From positions 22,221 to 86,220 of the forward strand of contig CAYGOF010000021.1 in NCBI GenBank assembly GCA_964351395.1: 64,000 bases of DNA. The letters run 5' to 3'. Every line of letters begins with the position of its first letter. The first letter of the stretch is position 1. Under the pieces are notes generated by a model. It had not been told where the DNA came from, did no database searches, and saw nothing but the letters and a program-made list of their open reading frames with translations. This DNA comes from Imperialibacter sp964351395. GTDB lineage: Bacteria; Bacteroidota; Bacteroidia; Cytophagales; Cyclobacteriaceae. Of the stretch, positions 45,684-54,021 are shown piece after piece. Made by a program: the position numbers and the translations under genes.

Positions 45684-46652
45684 ATGTATAGATCACCTGA
45701 CAGGAATGTATGGCGAGGCAGGACCGACAAGCATGACGGTGCTGATGGCGCACGTTGGCACCATATTATTCAGCTGCTGGATTTGTCGAGACCAATTAAG
45801 GGCAGTTTAGGCACTCGTAAATTCGCACTTCTTGGATTCTGCTCTGATGAAGGAGTACGCAAGAATTTGGGTAGGAGGGGAGCTTGGGAAGGCCCGATTG
45901 CCATTCGCAAAGCTGCGGCTAATCTCCCCTGGCACCACGATGCGGACACAACACTTTTCGATGCAGGCGACGTGCTCTGTCCCAATGGGAATCTCGAAAC
46001 CGTTCAAAAGTTACTGGGTCAAAAAGTAACCATGCTGCTCGATGCCGGCTATTTCCCAATTCTTCTCGGTGGTGGGCACGAAATTGCATACGGACATTTT
46101 CTTGGTGCCTATGCACATTGCCCGGATAAAAAAATAGGCATCATTAACCTCGATGCCCACTTTGATTTGCGTAACGATCCTCACGCTCCTACCTCAGGAA
46201 CCCCCTTCTTGCAAATAGCAAACTTCCTTGGGCAGGAGGGAAAACCTTTCGATTACATGTGCCTGGGCATTCAACCGACTGGTAACACAAAAGCCCTCTA
46301 TAAAACGGCCCTTCAGAAAAAAGTAAAGTACCTGGAAGCTGGCACTTTATTTCAATTGTCTACAGCTGACATTGAGAAGGTGATCCATAAATTCACGAAG
46401 CCACTCGATCATATTTATCTCACAATCTGTCTCGACGTTGTGGATGGAGCTTTTGCTCCTGGCGTAAGCGCTCCCTCTGTAATGGGCTTGGCTCCTCAAC
46501 AGGTGGCTGAGCTGGTACGTATCATCATGGCTACCGGAAAGGTGCTTACGTGCGATGTGGCCGAAATGAACCCTACGTTTGATCAGGATGGTAGAACAGC
46601 TAAGCTTGCCGCAAATCTGACGTTTAGAATGCTAAATAAAATCAAGGACTAA
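45684..46652 (+). CDS. hutG: Formimidoylglutamase (arginase family)
   Basis: 322 aa. Manganese-binding motifs of the ureohydrolase fold are present: GGGHEIAYGH, NLDAHFDLR and SICLDVVDG-type ICLDVVDGAFAPGVSAPS. With hutH, hutU and hutI upstream, the expected reaction is formimidoylglutamate to glutamate plus formamide, rather than the two-step route through HutF. The 195-bp gap to hutI is longer than the other hut spacings, so a separate promoter is possible. Confidence 0.92.
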   Translation: MYRSPDRNVWRGRTDKHDGADGARWHHIIQLLDLSRPIKGSLGTRKFALLGFCSDEGVRKNLGRRGAWEGPIAIRKAAANLPWHHDADTTLFDAGDVLCPNGNLETVQKLLGQKVTMLLDAGYFPILLGGGHEIAYGHFLGAYAHCPDKKIGIINLDAHFDLRNDPHAPTSGTPFLQIANFLGQEGKPFDYMCLGIQPTGNTKALYKTALQKKVKYLEAGTLFQLSTADIEKVIHKFTKPLDHIYLTICLDVVDGAFAPGVSAPSVMGLAPQQVAELVRIIMATGKVLTCDVAEMNPTFDQDGRTAKLAANLTFRMLNKIKD

Positions 46653-47097
46653 ACTTTTCCCGCTGGGGTTTACCAAAACATAGTTAGTAGATTCTCCCTT
46701 CAAACCATCCGTAGAGCACTTTACTAGTATTAATTAGTTGGAGTGCGAATCAAAACCATCAAAATCACAGGTAAAATGAAATACCGTTTGTGACATTGAA
46801 TTCCTTCATTTTTTATTAAAAGTTAAACTTTTAGCAGCTAGTTAAATTTTTTTCATCACCCAACGAATTTTTTTTTCAAGCTGTTTTTGTGGCTTTGAAT
46901 CTTAAGAATTAATCTTCAATAAGGAGACATTGCTTCATTTTTCACCCAATATTTATCCATTTTCTGTAAATGGCTACTTTTTTGGATAAAAAATAACCAT
47001 TGAAATGATTGTTTGTAAGACCCTGATTAGCAATAGGTTATATGATATTAAATTCCTTCTTTTTATAATTGAGAGGAAATAGGAATTAACCCAAATA
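46653..47097. other. 445-bp A+T-rich non-coding region
   Basis: Long T and A runs, no open frame of useful length, and a nested inverted repeat near 46953-46990 (TTTATCC ... GGATAAA around CCATTT/AAATGG). It probably holds the promoter and leader of the small gene that follows. I recognise no RNA family. Confidence 0.4.
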
Positions 47098-47322
47098 ATG
47101 ATTGATATGGAACGACACCTTAATCATACTGTTGTAGCTGATCTTGAAACCGAATTCAAAGATACATTCGCTAATATTGAAATGAGTGACCTGAATCTAC
47201 AGGACATTACAGTCGCTGAGTTTGTTGAGCAATTGAGCAAAAAATCAAAGCTAAGCAAAGAAGAAGTGACTGAGATGGTGGAGGAAAAGATCAACTACAT
47301 CTATTCAAAGAGACTAGGATAA
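47098..47322 (+). CDS. Small acidic protein, unknown
   Basis: 74 aa, mostly helical and rich in Glu and Lys (DLETEFKDTFANIEMSD, then SKLSKEEVTEMVEEKINYIY). A second in-frame ATG at 47107 could be the start. GAGGAAAT lies about 18 bases upstream of the first. No family recognised. The long A+T-rich leader and a strong terminator directly after the gene mark it as an independent, probably well-expressed unit. Function unknown. Confidence 0.65.
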   Translation: MIDMERHLNHTVVADLETEFKDTFANIEMSDLNLQDITVAEFVEQLSKKSKLSKEEVTEMVEEKINYIYSKRLG

Positions 47323-47355
47323 TACCCTTTCTACTTAAATTACACCCTGATTAAT

Positions 47356-47391
47356 GAAGAGGCTGCCAGCAATGGTGGCCTTCTTTTTTTG
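47356..47391 (+). terminator. Intrinsic terminator of the small gene
   Basis: GAAGAGGCTGCCA and TGGTGGCCTTC pair around GCAA with two mismatched or bulged positions, followed by seven T. Confidence 0.8.
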
Positions 47392-47583
47392 CCGTACTCC
47401 TTCGGAATTCCCTCTTTTTACAATCCGGTATTTGATGCTCGTTGTTTCGGTTCAATTCTGAACACAACTGTACTGTAATCGTACACATTCTCTGAAAAGG
47501 AACAAAATTAAAAGATTGATAATCAGTAGGTTAAATAAATGGCATATTCATTGGTAAATAGAGGTGGACTTGAAAAAATCAAT

Positions 47584-48957
47584 ATGAATAAGATGAAATT
47601 AATGAAAGGCCTTTTTCTTTCGTTGGTGTTCAGTGCCACGACGTTGACATGGTCATACGGACAAGACCCAACTCAGGTGCTGACGCTTGACGAATGCATC
47701 GAAATCGCTTTAGAGAACAACTTAGACATAAAAAGGGCTCAAAACACAACAATTTCCGCAAAAGCAAATATGGTGCAGTCTATTGCAAATGTTTTGCCTG
47801 ATTTAAATGCCGGCCTAAGCCAGGACATATACAATGGTTATACTTTTGACCAGACAGCACAGAAGGGCGTTACAGCCACTACATATCAAACTTCCCCCAA
47901 CATTAGAAGCTCCGTAAACTTATTCAATGGTTTTTCCAATGTGAATGGCTACAAAAGAAGGACCAATGAGTTTGATGCAGCAGAAGAAGCGGTTGAGGCA
48001 TCAAAAGTTTTAGTAAAGGCAAGCGTACTAAGTGCTTATCTCAATGTTATCCTTGATAAAGAAAATATCAAGATCTCAGATCAGCGTGTCACCTTGCTTC
48101 AAGCTCAGTTAGAGAGAGAAGAAAAAAGAGTGTCTGTGGGAGTTAGCAACCCTGAAACAGTATATAGTTTTAGGTCTCAGCTTGCCAATGAGAGACTAGC
48201 TAGGGTCCAGGCGCAAAATACCTTTGAGAGAGACAAGCTCTTGCTCATTCAAATGCTACAATTAGATGCAACAAAAGAGTACGAAATAGCTGAAACTGAA
48301 ATTGACGAGAGCTTAGTTTTGGAAGATGCTGATGCATACGAGGACGTGTTGGCTGCTAGTTTAGCTTATTCACCTTCGCTACGAAGATCTATGTTTACTC
48401 AAGAGGCTGCAAAATACCAATTTAGACAAGCAAGAGGAGCAAGATACCCCAGGATATCTGCGGTTGGGGCTTATGGGTCAAGTTATTCCTCGAATGGAGC
48501 TTTTAATCCGGAATTGGGCCAACCAGATGCCAATGCATCATTCCGCCAACAAATGATATGGAACGAGTACAAGTACCTGGGGCTCAATTTGAGTTTACCA
48601 ATTTTTACAAGGTGGCAGACCAATACAAGTATTCAAACTGCTAGAGTAAATATGTATAATTCCGAACTTGATGTAAAACAGGCCGAACAAACAATTACCA
48701 ATACAATTCAGCAAGTATTTATGGACTTGAGAGCTGCCTATAGCACTTACACAGCAGCTCAGGAAAATATAGATGCGCTAACGCAGTCTTACAATTTCTC
48801 TGAAACCAGATATAATGCAGGTAGCACCGACTTCTACTCATACATTGAAAGTCTGAACAACAAAAACAGAGCTGAAATACAACTAGTCAACGCCAAATAC
48901 AGTATCATCTTCAGGAAGAAGATTCTCGACATTTATCGGGGGATTGCGAAAGAATAA
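47584..48957 (+). CDS. TolC-family outer-membrane channel protein
   Basis: 457 aa from ATG 47584; the frame is open from 47539 but the 15 extra residues precede a normal signal peptide (MKGLFLSLVFSATTLTWSYG). The mature part starts LTLDECIEIALENNLDIKRAQ, the opening of TolC-like proteins, and has the long coiled helical repeats (for example QAEQTITNTIQQVFMDLRAAYSTY). It forms a trimeric channel through the outer membrane for efflux or secretion. No membrane-fusion or pump gene is next to it in the window. Confidence 0.88.
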   Translation: MNKMKLMKGLFLSLVFSATTLTWSYGQDPTQVLTLDECIEIALENNLDIKRAQNTTISAKANMVQSIANVLPDLNAGLSQDIYNGYTFDQTAQKGVTATTYQTSPNIRSSVNLFNGFSNVNGYKRRTNEFDAAEEAVEASKVLVKASVLSAYLNVILDKENIKISDQRVTLLQAQLEREEKRVSVGVSNPETVYSFRSQLANERLARVQAQNTFERDKLLLIQMLQLDATKEYEIAETEIDESLVLEDADAYEDVLAASLAYSPSLRRSMFTQEAAKYQFRQARGARYPRISAVGAYGSSYSSNGAFNPELGQPDANASFRQQMIWNEYKYLGLNLSLPIFTRWQTNTSIQTARVNMYNSELDVKQAEQTITNTIQQVFMDLRAAYSTYTAAQENIDALTQSYNFSETRYNAGSTDFYSYIESLNNKNRAEIQLVNAKYSIIFRKKILDIYRGIAKE

Positions 48958-48961
48958 CAAA

Positions 48962-49777
48962 TCAATGAAGGAGGTCAAAGCCTCCTTCTTTTTTTATTCC
49001 TACCACTTTATCGTTTACTATCAGGCAGTTTTCGTAGCTACCTGGAAGTTGGGTTTCTGTTGTTACATCGGCATACAGATCCTTAAAAACAATGTAATCG
49101 TTGACTGTCAAATACATTTGATTTTTATTGAAACTGAAATAAGATGCAGCTGGTGTATCGATGGTGCCCTGATAGCTGCCCAGATTGTCGAAGTAGGCGA
49201 CACCCCCTCCTTGCAGTAAAGCAAAAAGTACATTTTGATACTCCCGAATAAAGAGGATTTTACCATTAAGAGGCATTGAAGCATTGAACGGTATCCTCGA
49301 TTGAATTTTTTGCTCAATTGGATCAAATTTGAGCAAGCCATTGTAAGAGTCATCGACCAGCCAGAAAGAGTTGTCCTGCGAGGGACATGCCAGTCGAATA
49401 AAGCTCTGCGATTTGCCTGTGAGATCATATTCACTAGTAGGGGCCATGAACCTATCCAGAACGACAATTGACTGGAATTCCTCGTAGAAAAGAAATGTCT
49501 TTAGTGGATTCCAGGCGTCTAGCAAACTCACTTGGCCTAGTCGTGTGGGTGAAAAGTTTACGATCTCGTTACCCACTGTATCATATTTTGCCACTGTTCC
49601 ATTTTGATAGGCCAGGTAGAAATTGTTTCTCCGGTCTACCGACTGACTTGTAACCCGGGGGCCAGTTACATTTTTTTCTACGACCATTTGTGCCCAAAGA
49701 ACAACTGGCGCCAAGGTGAGAAATACACACAATCCGATGGATTTATTCAAATGTCTTGAGTTCAACTTTGTCGCCAT
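48962..49777 (-). CDS. Exported hypothetical protein, propeller-like
   Basis: 271 aa from ATG 49777; a start four codons earlier (49789) is also possible. A signal peptide ends near VVLWAQ. The rest is strand-rich with repeated segments like GTVAKYDTVGNEI, SIVVLDRFM, LLKFDPIEQKIQ and VAYFDNLG, as in beta-propeller proteins. No named family. The 5' end overlaps the LpxH-like gene by about 35 bp in a different frame, so the two are linked in one minus-strand transcript. Function unknown; a role in the envelope is inference. Confidence 0.6.
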   Translation of the reverse strand: MATKLNSRHLNKSIGLCVFLTLAPVVLWAQMVVEKNVTGPRVTSQSVDRRNNFYLAYQNGTVAKYDTVGNEIVNFSPTRLGQVSLLDAWNPLKTFLFYEEFQSIVVLDRFMAPTSEYDLTGKSQSFIRLACPSQDNSFWLVDDSYNGLLKFDPIEQKIQSRIPFNASMPLNGKILFIREYQNVLFALLQGGGVAYFDNLGSYQGTIDTPAASYFSFNKNQMYLTVNDYIVFKDLYADVTTETQLPGSYENCLIVNDKVVGIKKEGGFDLLH

Positions 49778-50510
49778 CAAATACCGCATAGGTGTAGTGA
49801 TTTATCCACTCCCCTAAATTAATGTACCTGCTATTGCTTCCTACTTCCAAATCGAGGGGTAAGTGTCGATGCCCAAAAATGTAATAGTCATGGTGTTCTT
49901 TGGCTTCTACTTCCTTGCAGTAGGTCCAAAGCCACTCGTCTTCTCCCAGAAAGGCATCGTCGTACTTTAGGTTGCTGATACGGCTGTTGCCCGACCATTT
50001 ATGAGCAATTGCAAGGCCAATATTGGGGTGTAGCCATTTAAAAAGCCATTGGCAAAACCTGTTTCTGAAGATCTTCTTTAGAAACTTGTATTGGTAATCA
50101 CCGGGACCCAGTCCGTCGCCATGCCCAACGAAAAGCTTCTTTCCCTGAATGGTGTAGCGTTTATTGTCATGAGATACTGGTATCCCTAATTCCTGTGTGA
50201 AATAGTCAGCCATCCACATATCGTGATTACCTGAGAAGAAAATAACTGGAATTCCATTATCGACAAGTGACGCTACCTTACCCTGAAACCGTATAAAGCC
50301 CATCGGAATTACGTGATTGTATTCAAACCAGAAGTCGAAAATATCACCTACCAGAAAGATGGCTGCGGCAGTGTCTTCAATGCTATCCAGCCACCTGACT
50401 ATTTTGTCCTCCCGTTGCCTGCTCTTCAATTGATCAGGTGCTCCAAGATGAAAGTCACTTGCGAAATAGATTAATTTCCCTTCGGGGAGCTTACCGTCAT
50501 CCAACTGCAT
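49743..50510 (-). CDS. lpxH: LpxH-like UDP-2,3-diacylglucosamine diphosphatase
   Basis: 255 aa from ATG 50510; a TTG three codons earlier would lie against the ftsH terminator. Calcineurin-like phosphoesterase motifs in order: SDFHLGAP (D and H ligands), GDIFDFWFEYN, GNHDMW, GHGDGLGPGDYQY and FGHRH. The DFWFEY form is typical of LpxH. It hydrolyses UDP-2,3-diacylglucosamine to lipid X in lipid A synthesis. Bacteroidota often carry more than one such phosphoesterase, so lpxH is probable rather than proven. Confidence 0.82.
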   Translation of the reverse strand: MQLDDGKLPEGKLIYFASDFHLGAPDQLKSRQREDKIVRWLDSIEDTAAAIFLVGDIFDFWFEYNHVIPMGFIRFQGKVASLVDNGIPVIFFSGNHDMWMADYFTQELGIPVSHDNKRYTIQGKKLFVGHGDGLGPGDYQYKFLKKIFRNRFCQWLFKWLHPNIGLAIAHKWSGNSRISNLKYDDAFLGEDEWLWTYCKEVEAKEHHDYYIFGHRHLPLDLEVGSNSRYINLGEWINHYTYAVFDGDKVELKTFE

Positions 50511-50520
50511 AGGCCACAAA

Positions 50521-50552
50521 ATAAAAAAGATCAGGCGTTAACCTGATCTTTG
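50521..50552 (-). terminator. Intrinsic terminator of ftsH
   Basis: On the minus strand AAGATCAGG and CCTGATCTT form a perfect 9-bp stem around a six-base loop, followed by TTTTTTATTTT. It lies between ftsH and the LpxH-like gene, so the latter needs read-through or its own promoter. Confidence 0.85.
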
Positions 50553-50577
50553 ATCTAAATATTATTTCAATTGAAAG

Positions 50578-52674
50578 CTACTTTTTAGCAGTGTCTTCCA
50601 CCACATCTGATTTGTCTTCCTTGGTCACTTCATCGGCTACCGACTTTTTTAGAGCTTCTACGCTTGGCTCTGCGTCCGTTTCTGCTGCTGTTGTTTCGTC
50701 AGTCGCTTCTTCTTTAGGAACTCCATTGGTAAATGCCTGGTAAGTGGTCTGCTTTTCGAAAGGACGTTTTCCTATCAGTCTTTCAAGGTCGTTTTGGAAG
50801 ATGATCTCTTTTTCAAGCAGTTCCTTGGCAATAACCTCAAGTTCCTTCTTGTGCTTGGTAAGCATCTTTTTGGTACGCTCGTAAGCTGTAAGAATGATCT
50901 TTCTCACTTCTGAGTCAATCGTCTCAGCTGTTGCCTCAGAATAAGGCTTATTGAACGCATATTCAGATTGTTTTGAATCGTAAAATGACACATTACCAAT
51001 CTTATCGTTCATGCCATAAACGGTTACAATGCTGTAGGCCATTTTGGTCACTCTTTCAAGGTCACTAAGTGCACCAGTTGAAATTTTACCAAAAATAATT
51101 TCTTCAGCAGCTCGTCCACCAAGGGCCATGCTCATTTCGTCCAGCAACTGTTCGGTCTGGTACAAAAACTGTTCTTTCGGGAGGTATTGTGCATAACCCA
51201 GGGCTGCGATACCACGGGGAACGATCGATACTTTCACCAATGGATCAGCGTGCTCCAGGAACCAACCTGCCACTGCATGACCTGCTTCGTGATACGCCAC
51301 AATTTTCTTTTCTTCAGGAGAAATGATTTTGGTCTTTTTCTCCAAACCACCAATTACTCTATCAATGGCATCCTGGAAGTCCTGCATATCCACTGCCTCT
51401 TTGTCTCTTCGGGCCGCAATCAAAGCAGCTTCATTGCACACGTTGGCAATTTCAGCTCCTGCGAAACCGGGTGTTTGGGCGGCAAGTTTCTTCACATCCA
51501 CGTCTTTTGAAAGCTTGATAGGCTTCAAGTGTACTTTAAAAATGGCTTCTCTACCAATTACATCAGGTTTATCAATGCTAATTTGACGGTCAAACCTACC
51601 CGGACGAAGCAAAGCGCTGTCAAGTACATCGGGACGGTTGGTTGCGGCTAGGATAATCACACCGGAGTCGGTAGCAAAGCCATCCATCTCTACCAGTAGT
51701 GAGTTGAGTGTGTTTTCACGTTCGTCGTTTGAGCCTGGTGTTTGTCCGCGACCCCTCGAACGACCAATAGCGTCGATTTCATCGATGAAAACAATACAGG
51801 GTGCTTTTTCTTTTGCTTGCTTAAACAGGTCACGTACCCTGGCTGCACCTACCCCGACGAACATTTCCACAAAGTCAGAACCAGACAGAGAAAAGAACGG
51901 AACGGCAGCTTCGCCTGCAACGGCCTTGGCCAAAAGTGTTTTACCAGTACCAGGAGGGCCAACCAGCAAAGCACCTTTTGGTATTTTACCACCTAGCTTT
52001 GTGAATTTTGCTGGGTTTTTAAGGAAATCAACGATTTCTTTCACCTCTTCTTTTGCCTCATCAAGTCCGGCTACGTCGACAAACGTGATTTTTACTTTAT
52101 TCTCCGCATCAAAAAGTGCTGCTCTTGATTTTCCAATATTGAAAATCTGACCTCCGGGTCCACCCCCGCCAGTCATTCGGCGCATCAGGAACCAAAAGCC
52201 AAATAGAATTAGGAATAAAAAGCCCCAGTTAAAGAAAATATTGGTGATGTCTGATCCTTCTTCAATTTTGTATTCAATTCTTTGGGTTTCAGGTAAGCCC
52301 TTTTCTATCTCTCTGAATTTTTCATCAAAATTGTCAGCAGAGATAATTTTAAATTTGTAGTGCGGCCCCTGACTCAATGAAAACGGATTCCTTTGCTCAA
52401 GTTCTACTTTGTACTTACTATTTTTTAATGCCTCTTCTTTGAGGGTTACTTCCACAAGGTTTTGCGTTCTCATAAGAACAACACCTTTCACATCGTTGCT
52501 TAGCAGCATTTGCTCAAATCTCTTTTGAGAAATTGTTACTGAAGTAGAACTATTGTTGAAATAGGTGATTCCCAGCACGACTGCCAAAAGGGTTAAAATA
52601 ACCCAAATTTGATAGTTGGGTCGCTGTGGAGGCTTTGGAATTAGATTTTTCCTGGGTCTATCTTGATTTGCCAT
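50578..52674 (-). CDS. ftsH: ATP-dependent zinc metalloprotease FtsH
   Basis: 698 aa. Two membrane helices (about 23-41 and 148-166) frame a periplasmic domain. AAA+ module with Walker A GPPGTGKT at 239-246, Walker B VFIDEIDAIG, second region of homology with ATNRPDVLDSALLRPGRFD, and the zinc-binding HEAGH at 462-466. The C-terminal ~60 residues are acidic and low-complexity (ATDETTAAETDAEPS). It degrades unneeded membrane and cytosolic proteins. It is in tandem with rsfS, 67 bp away. Confidence 0.96.
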   Translation of the reverse strand: MANQDRPRKNLIPKPPQRPNYQIWVILTLLAVVLGITYFNNSSTSVTISQKRFEQMLLSNDVKGVVLMRTQNLVEVTLKEEALKNSKYKVELEQRNPFSLSQGPHYKFKIISADNFDEKFREIEKGLPETQRIEYKIEEGSDITNIFFNWGFLFLILFGFWFLMRRMTGGGGPGGQIFNIGKSRAALFDAENKVKITFVDVAGLDEAKEEVKEIVDFLKNPAKFTKLGGKIPKGALLVGPPGTGKTLLAKAVAGEAAVPFFSLSGSDFVEMFVGVGAARVRDLFKQAKEKAPCIVFIDEIDAIGRSRGRGQTPGSNDERENTLNSLLVEMDGFATDSGVIILAATNRPDVLDSALLRPGRFDRQISIDKPDVIGREAIFKVHLKPIKLSKDVDVKKLAAQTPGFAGAEIANVCNEAALIAARRDKEAVDMQDFQDAIDRVIGGLEKKTKIISPEEKKIVAYHEAGHAVAGWFLEHADPLVKVSIVPRGIAALGYAQYLPKEQFLYQTEQLLDEMSMALGGRAAEEIIFGKISTGALSDLERVTKMAYSIVTVYGMNDKIGNVSFYDSKQSEYAFNKPYSEATAETIDSEVRKIILTAYERTKKMLTKHKKELEVIAKELLEKEIIFQNDLERLIGKRPFEKQTTYQAFTNGVPKEEATDETTAAETDAEPSVEALKKSVADEVTKEDKSDVVEDTAKK

Positions 52675-52741
52675 TCTTTAGTCTTTCTAGGTCTTAATCG
52701 TTGTACTGATGGATAAAACGCTTTTCTACCACTAATGTTCC

Positions 52742-53134
52742 CTAATTTGAAGGGCTTTCTACCGGAGTGATGATTGCATCTCCCCAAAGCTCCTCCAGTG
52801 AGTAAAATTGACGTTTATCTTTTTTGAAAATGTGCGCTACCACATCAATGTAATCCAATAGGATCCACTCTTTGTTTTGTTTGCCTTCCTTTTTCCACGG
52901 AGATTGCTTAGAGGCCTTAAACACAAATTCTTCTACGGAATCGCAAATAGCGTCTATTTGAGTGTCTGAATTGCCGGAACAAATGACAAAGTAATCTGCA
53001 ACAGCATTTTTTACTTTTCTTAGGTCCAAAACTACGATGTCGTGGCCTTTCTTTTCAGCCATTCCCTGCACCACTAAATCGTTTAATTCAACTGCCTTCG
53101 GTTCAACGGGAACTTTGCCCTTTTTTACTGTCAT
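52742..53134 (-). CDS. rsfS: Ribosome silencing factor RsfS
   Basis: 130 aa. VLDLRKVKNAVADYFVICSG, then SPWKKEG and WILLDYIDVVAHIF, followed by FYSLEELWGDA, are diagnostic. RsfS binds ribosomal protein L14 and blocks joining of the subunits when nutrients are scarce. Upstream of ftsH on the same strand and divergent from birA with a 40-bp gap containing the control region for both. Confidence 0.94.
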   Translation of the reverse strand: MTVKKGKVPVEPKAVELNDLVVQGMAEKKGHDIVVLDLRKVKNAVADYFVICSGNSDTQIDAICDSVEEFVFKASKQSPWKKEGKQNKEWILLDYIDVVAHIFKKDKRQFYSLEELWGDAIITPVESPSN

Positions 53135-53174
53135 TCAAAACTTTTTACTTTGTCCACAAAACTACGAAAAAACA

Positions 53175-53936
53175 TTGCACAAAATTTTCTCCAAAAACCT
53201 GATTGTTGGCAAAAAGGTTGTTTACCTGCCAAAATGTCACTCAACCAACTCACTTGCGCTGCAATTAGCGACTAATGAGCATGCCAGTGAGGGTACTGTG
53301 GTCATATCCGAGGAACAATTGGCAGGACGTGGGCAACGAGGAAATACTTGGGAGTCGGAGCCAGGAAAAAATGTGTTAATGTCAGTGATCCTTCAGCCAC
53401 GTTTCCTTATCCCAACCCGGCAGTTTTTTCTTACCGTAGTGGTCTCGCTGGCGGTTAGAAAAACGCTGAGTCAATATGGGCTGCAAAATATAAAGGTAAA
53501 ATGGCCCAATGATATTTACGTTGGACATAGAAAGATAGCTGGGATTTTGATCGAAAATATCATCAAAGGAAATTCTATTGAAACATCTGTGCTGGGAATT
53601 GGGTTAAACGTGAATCAAAGTAGCTTTATAAGTCCGAGGGCTACTTCTATGTTGATTGAGCTTGGTATAGAAATTAACCTCGAGGAGTTTATTTCTGAAT
53701 TGTCAGGCATGATTGAGGGATATTACCTTCAGCTGAGAGGAGGGGCTTTCGAGGCACTTTTAAAAAAATACCTGAGTCACTTGTTGGGTTTTGGTGTTTT
53801 TGGTCAGTACCGGGACAACTCAGGAGTGTTCCAGGGTGAGATCCTGGGGGTGTCAGAGGCAGGAAAGCTGAAGGTAAGAAAAGATACAGTGATAAGGGAG
53901 TATGATTTGAAGGAAATTGAATTCCTTCTCTCGTAA
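53175..53936 (+). CDS. birA: Biotin--[acetyl-CoA-carboxylase] ligase
   Basis: 253 aa from a TTG start at 53175. The frame remains open further upstream, but only through the divergent rsfS coding region, and MHKIFSKNLIVGKKV matches the usual start of Bacteroidota BirA proteins. Motifs: CHSTN, GRGQRGNTW (51-59, binds biotinyl-AMP), KWPNDIYV and GIGLNVNQ. No N-terminal DNA-binding domain, so it is an enzyme only. It attaches biotin to carrier proteins such as the one encoded at 59047-59550. Confidence 0.88.
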   Translation: MHKIFSKNLIVGKKVVYLPKCHSTNSLALQLATNEHASEGTVVISEEQLAGRGQRGNTWESEPGKNVLMSVILQPRFLIPTRQFFLTVVVSLAVRKTLSQYGLQNIKVKWPNDIYVGHRKIAGILIENIIKGNSIETSVLGIGLNVNQSSFISPRATSMLIELGIEINLEEFISELSGMIEGYYLQLRGGAFEALLKKYLSHLLGFGVFGQYRDNSGVFQGEILGVSEAGKLKVRKDTVIREYDLKEIEFLLS

Positions 53937-53960
53937 TACAGCGATAAGGTTGACTAAGCC

Positions 53961-53991
53961 TTGGCTTACAAAAAGTTATACGCTACTTTTG
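53961..53991 (+). promoter_or_regulatory. Bacteroidota-type promoter of ahcY
   Basis: TTGG at 53961-53964, 19 bases, then TACTTTTG at 53984-53991, matching the -7 consensus TAnnTTTG exactly and the -33 TTTG in three of four positions. The predicted start is ~25 bases before ahcY. Confidence 0.65.
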
Positions 53992-54021
53992 CAGTGATTT
54001 ACAAATCAATATTATAATAAA

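Noticed and set aside
53937..54021. SAH or SAM riboswitch before ahcY
   Set aside because: Only 85 bp lie upstream and a promoter occupies much of it, leaving too short a leader for a known riboswitch fold.
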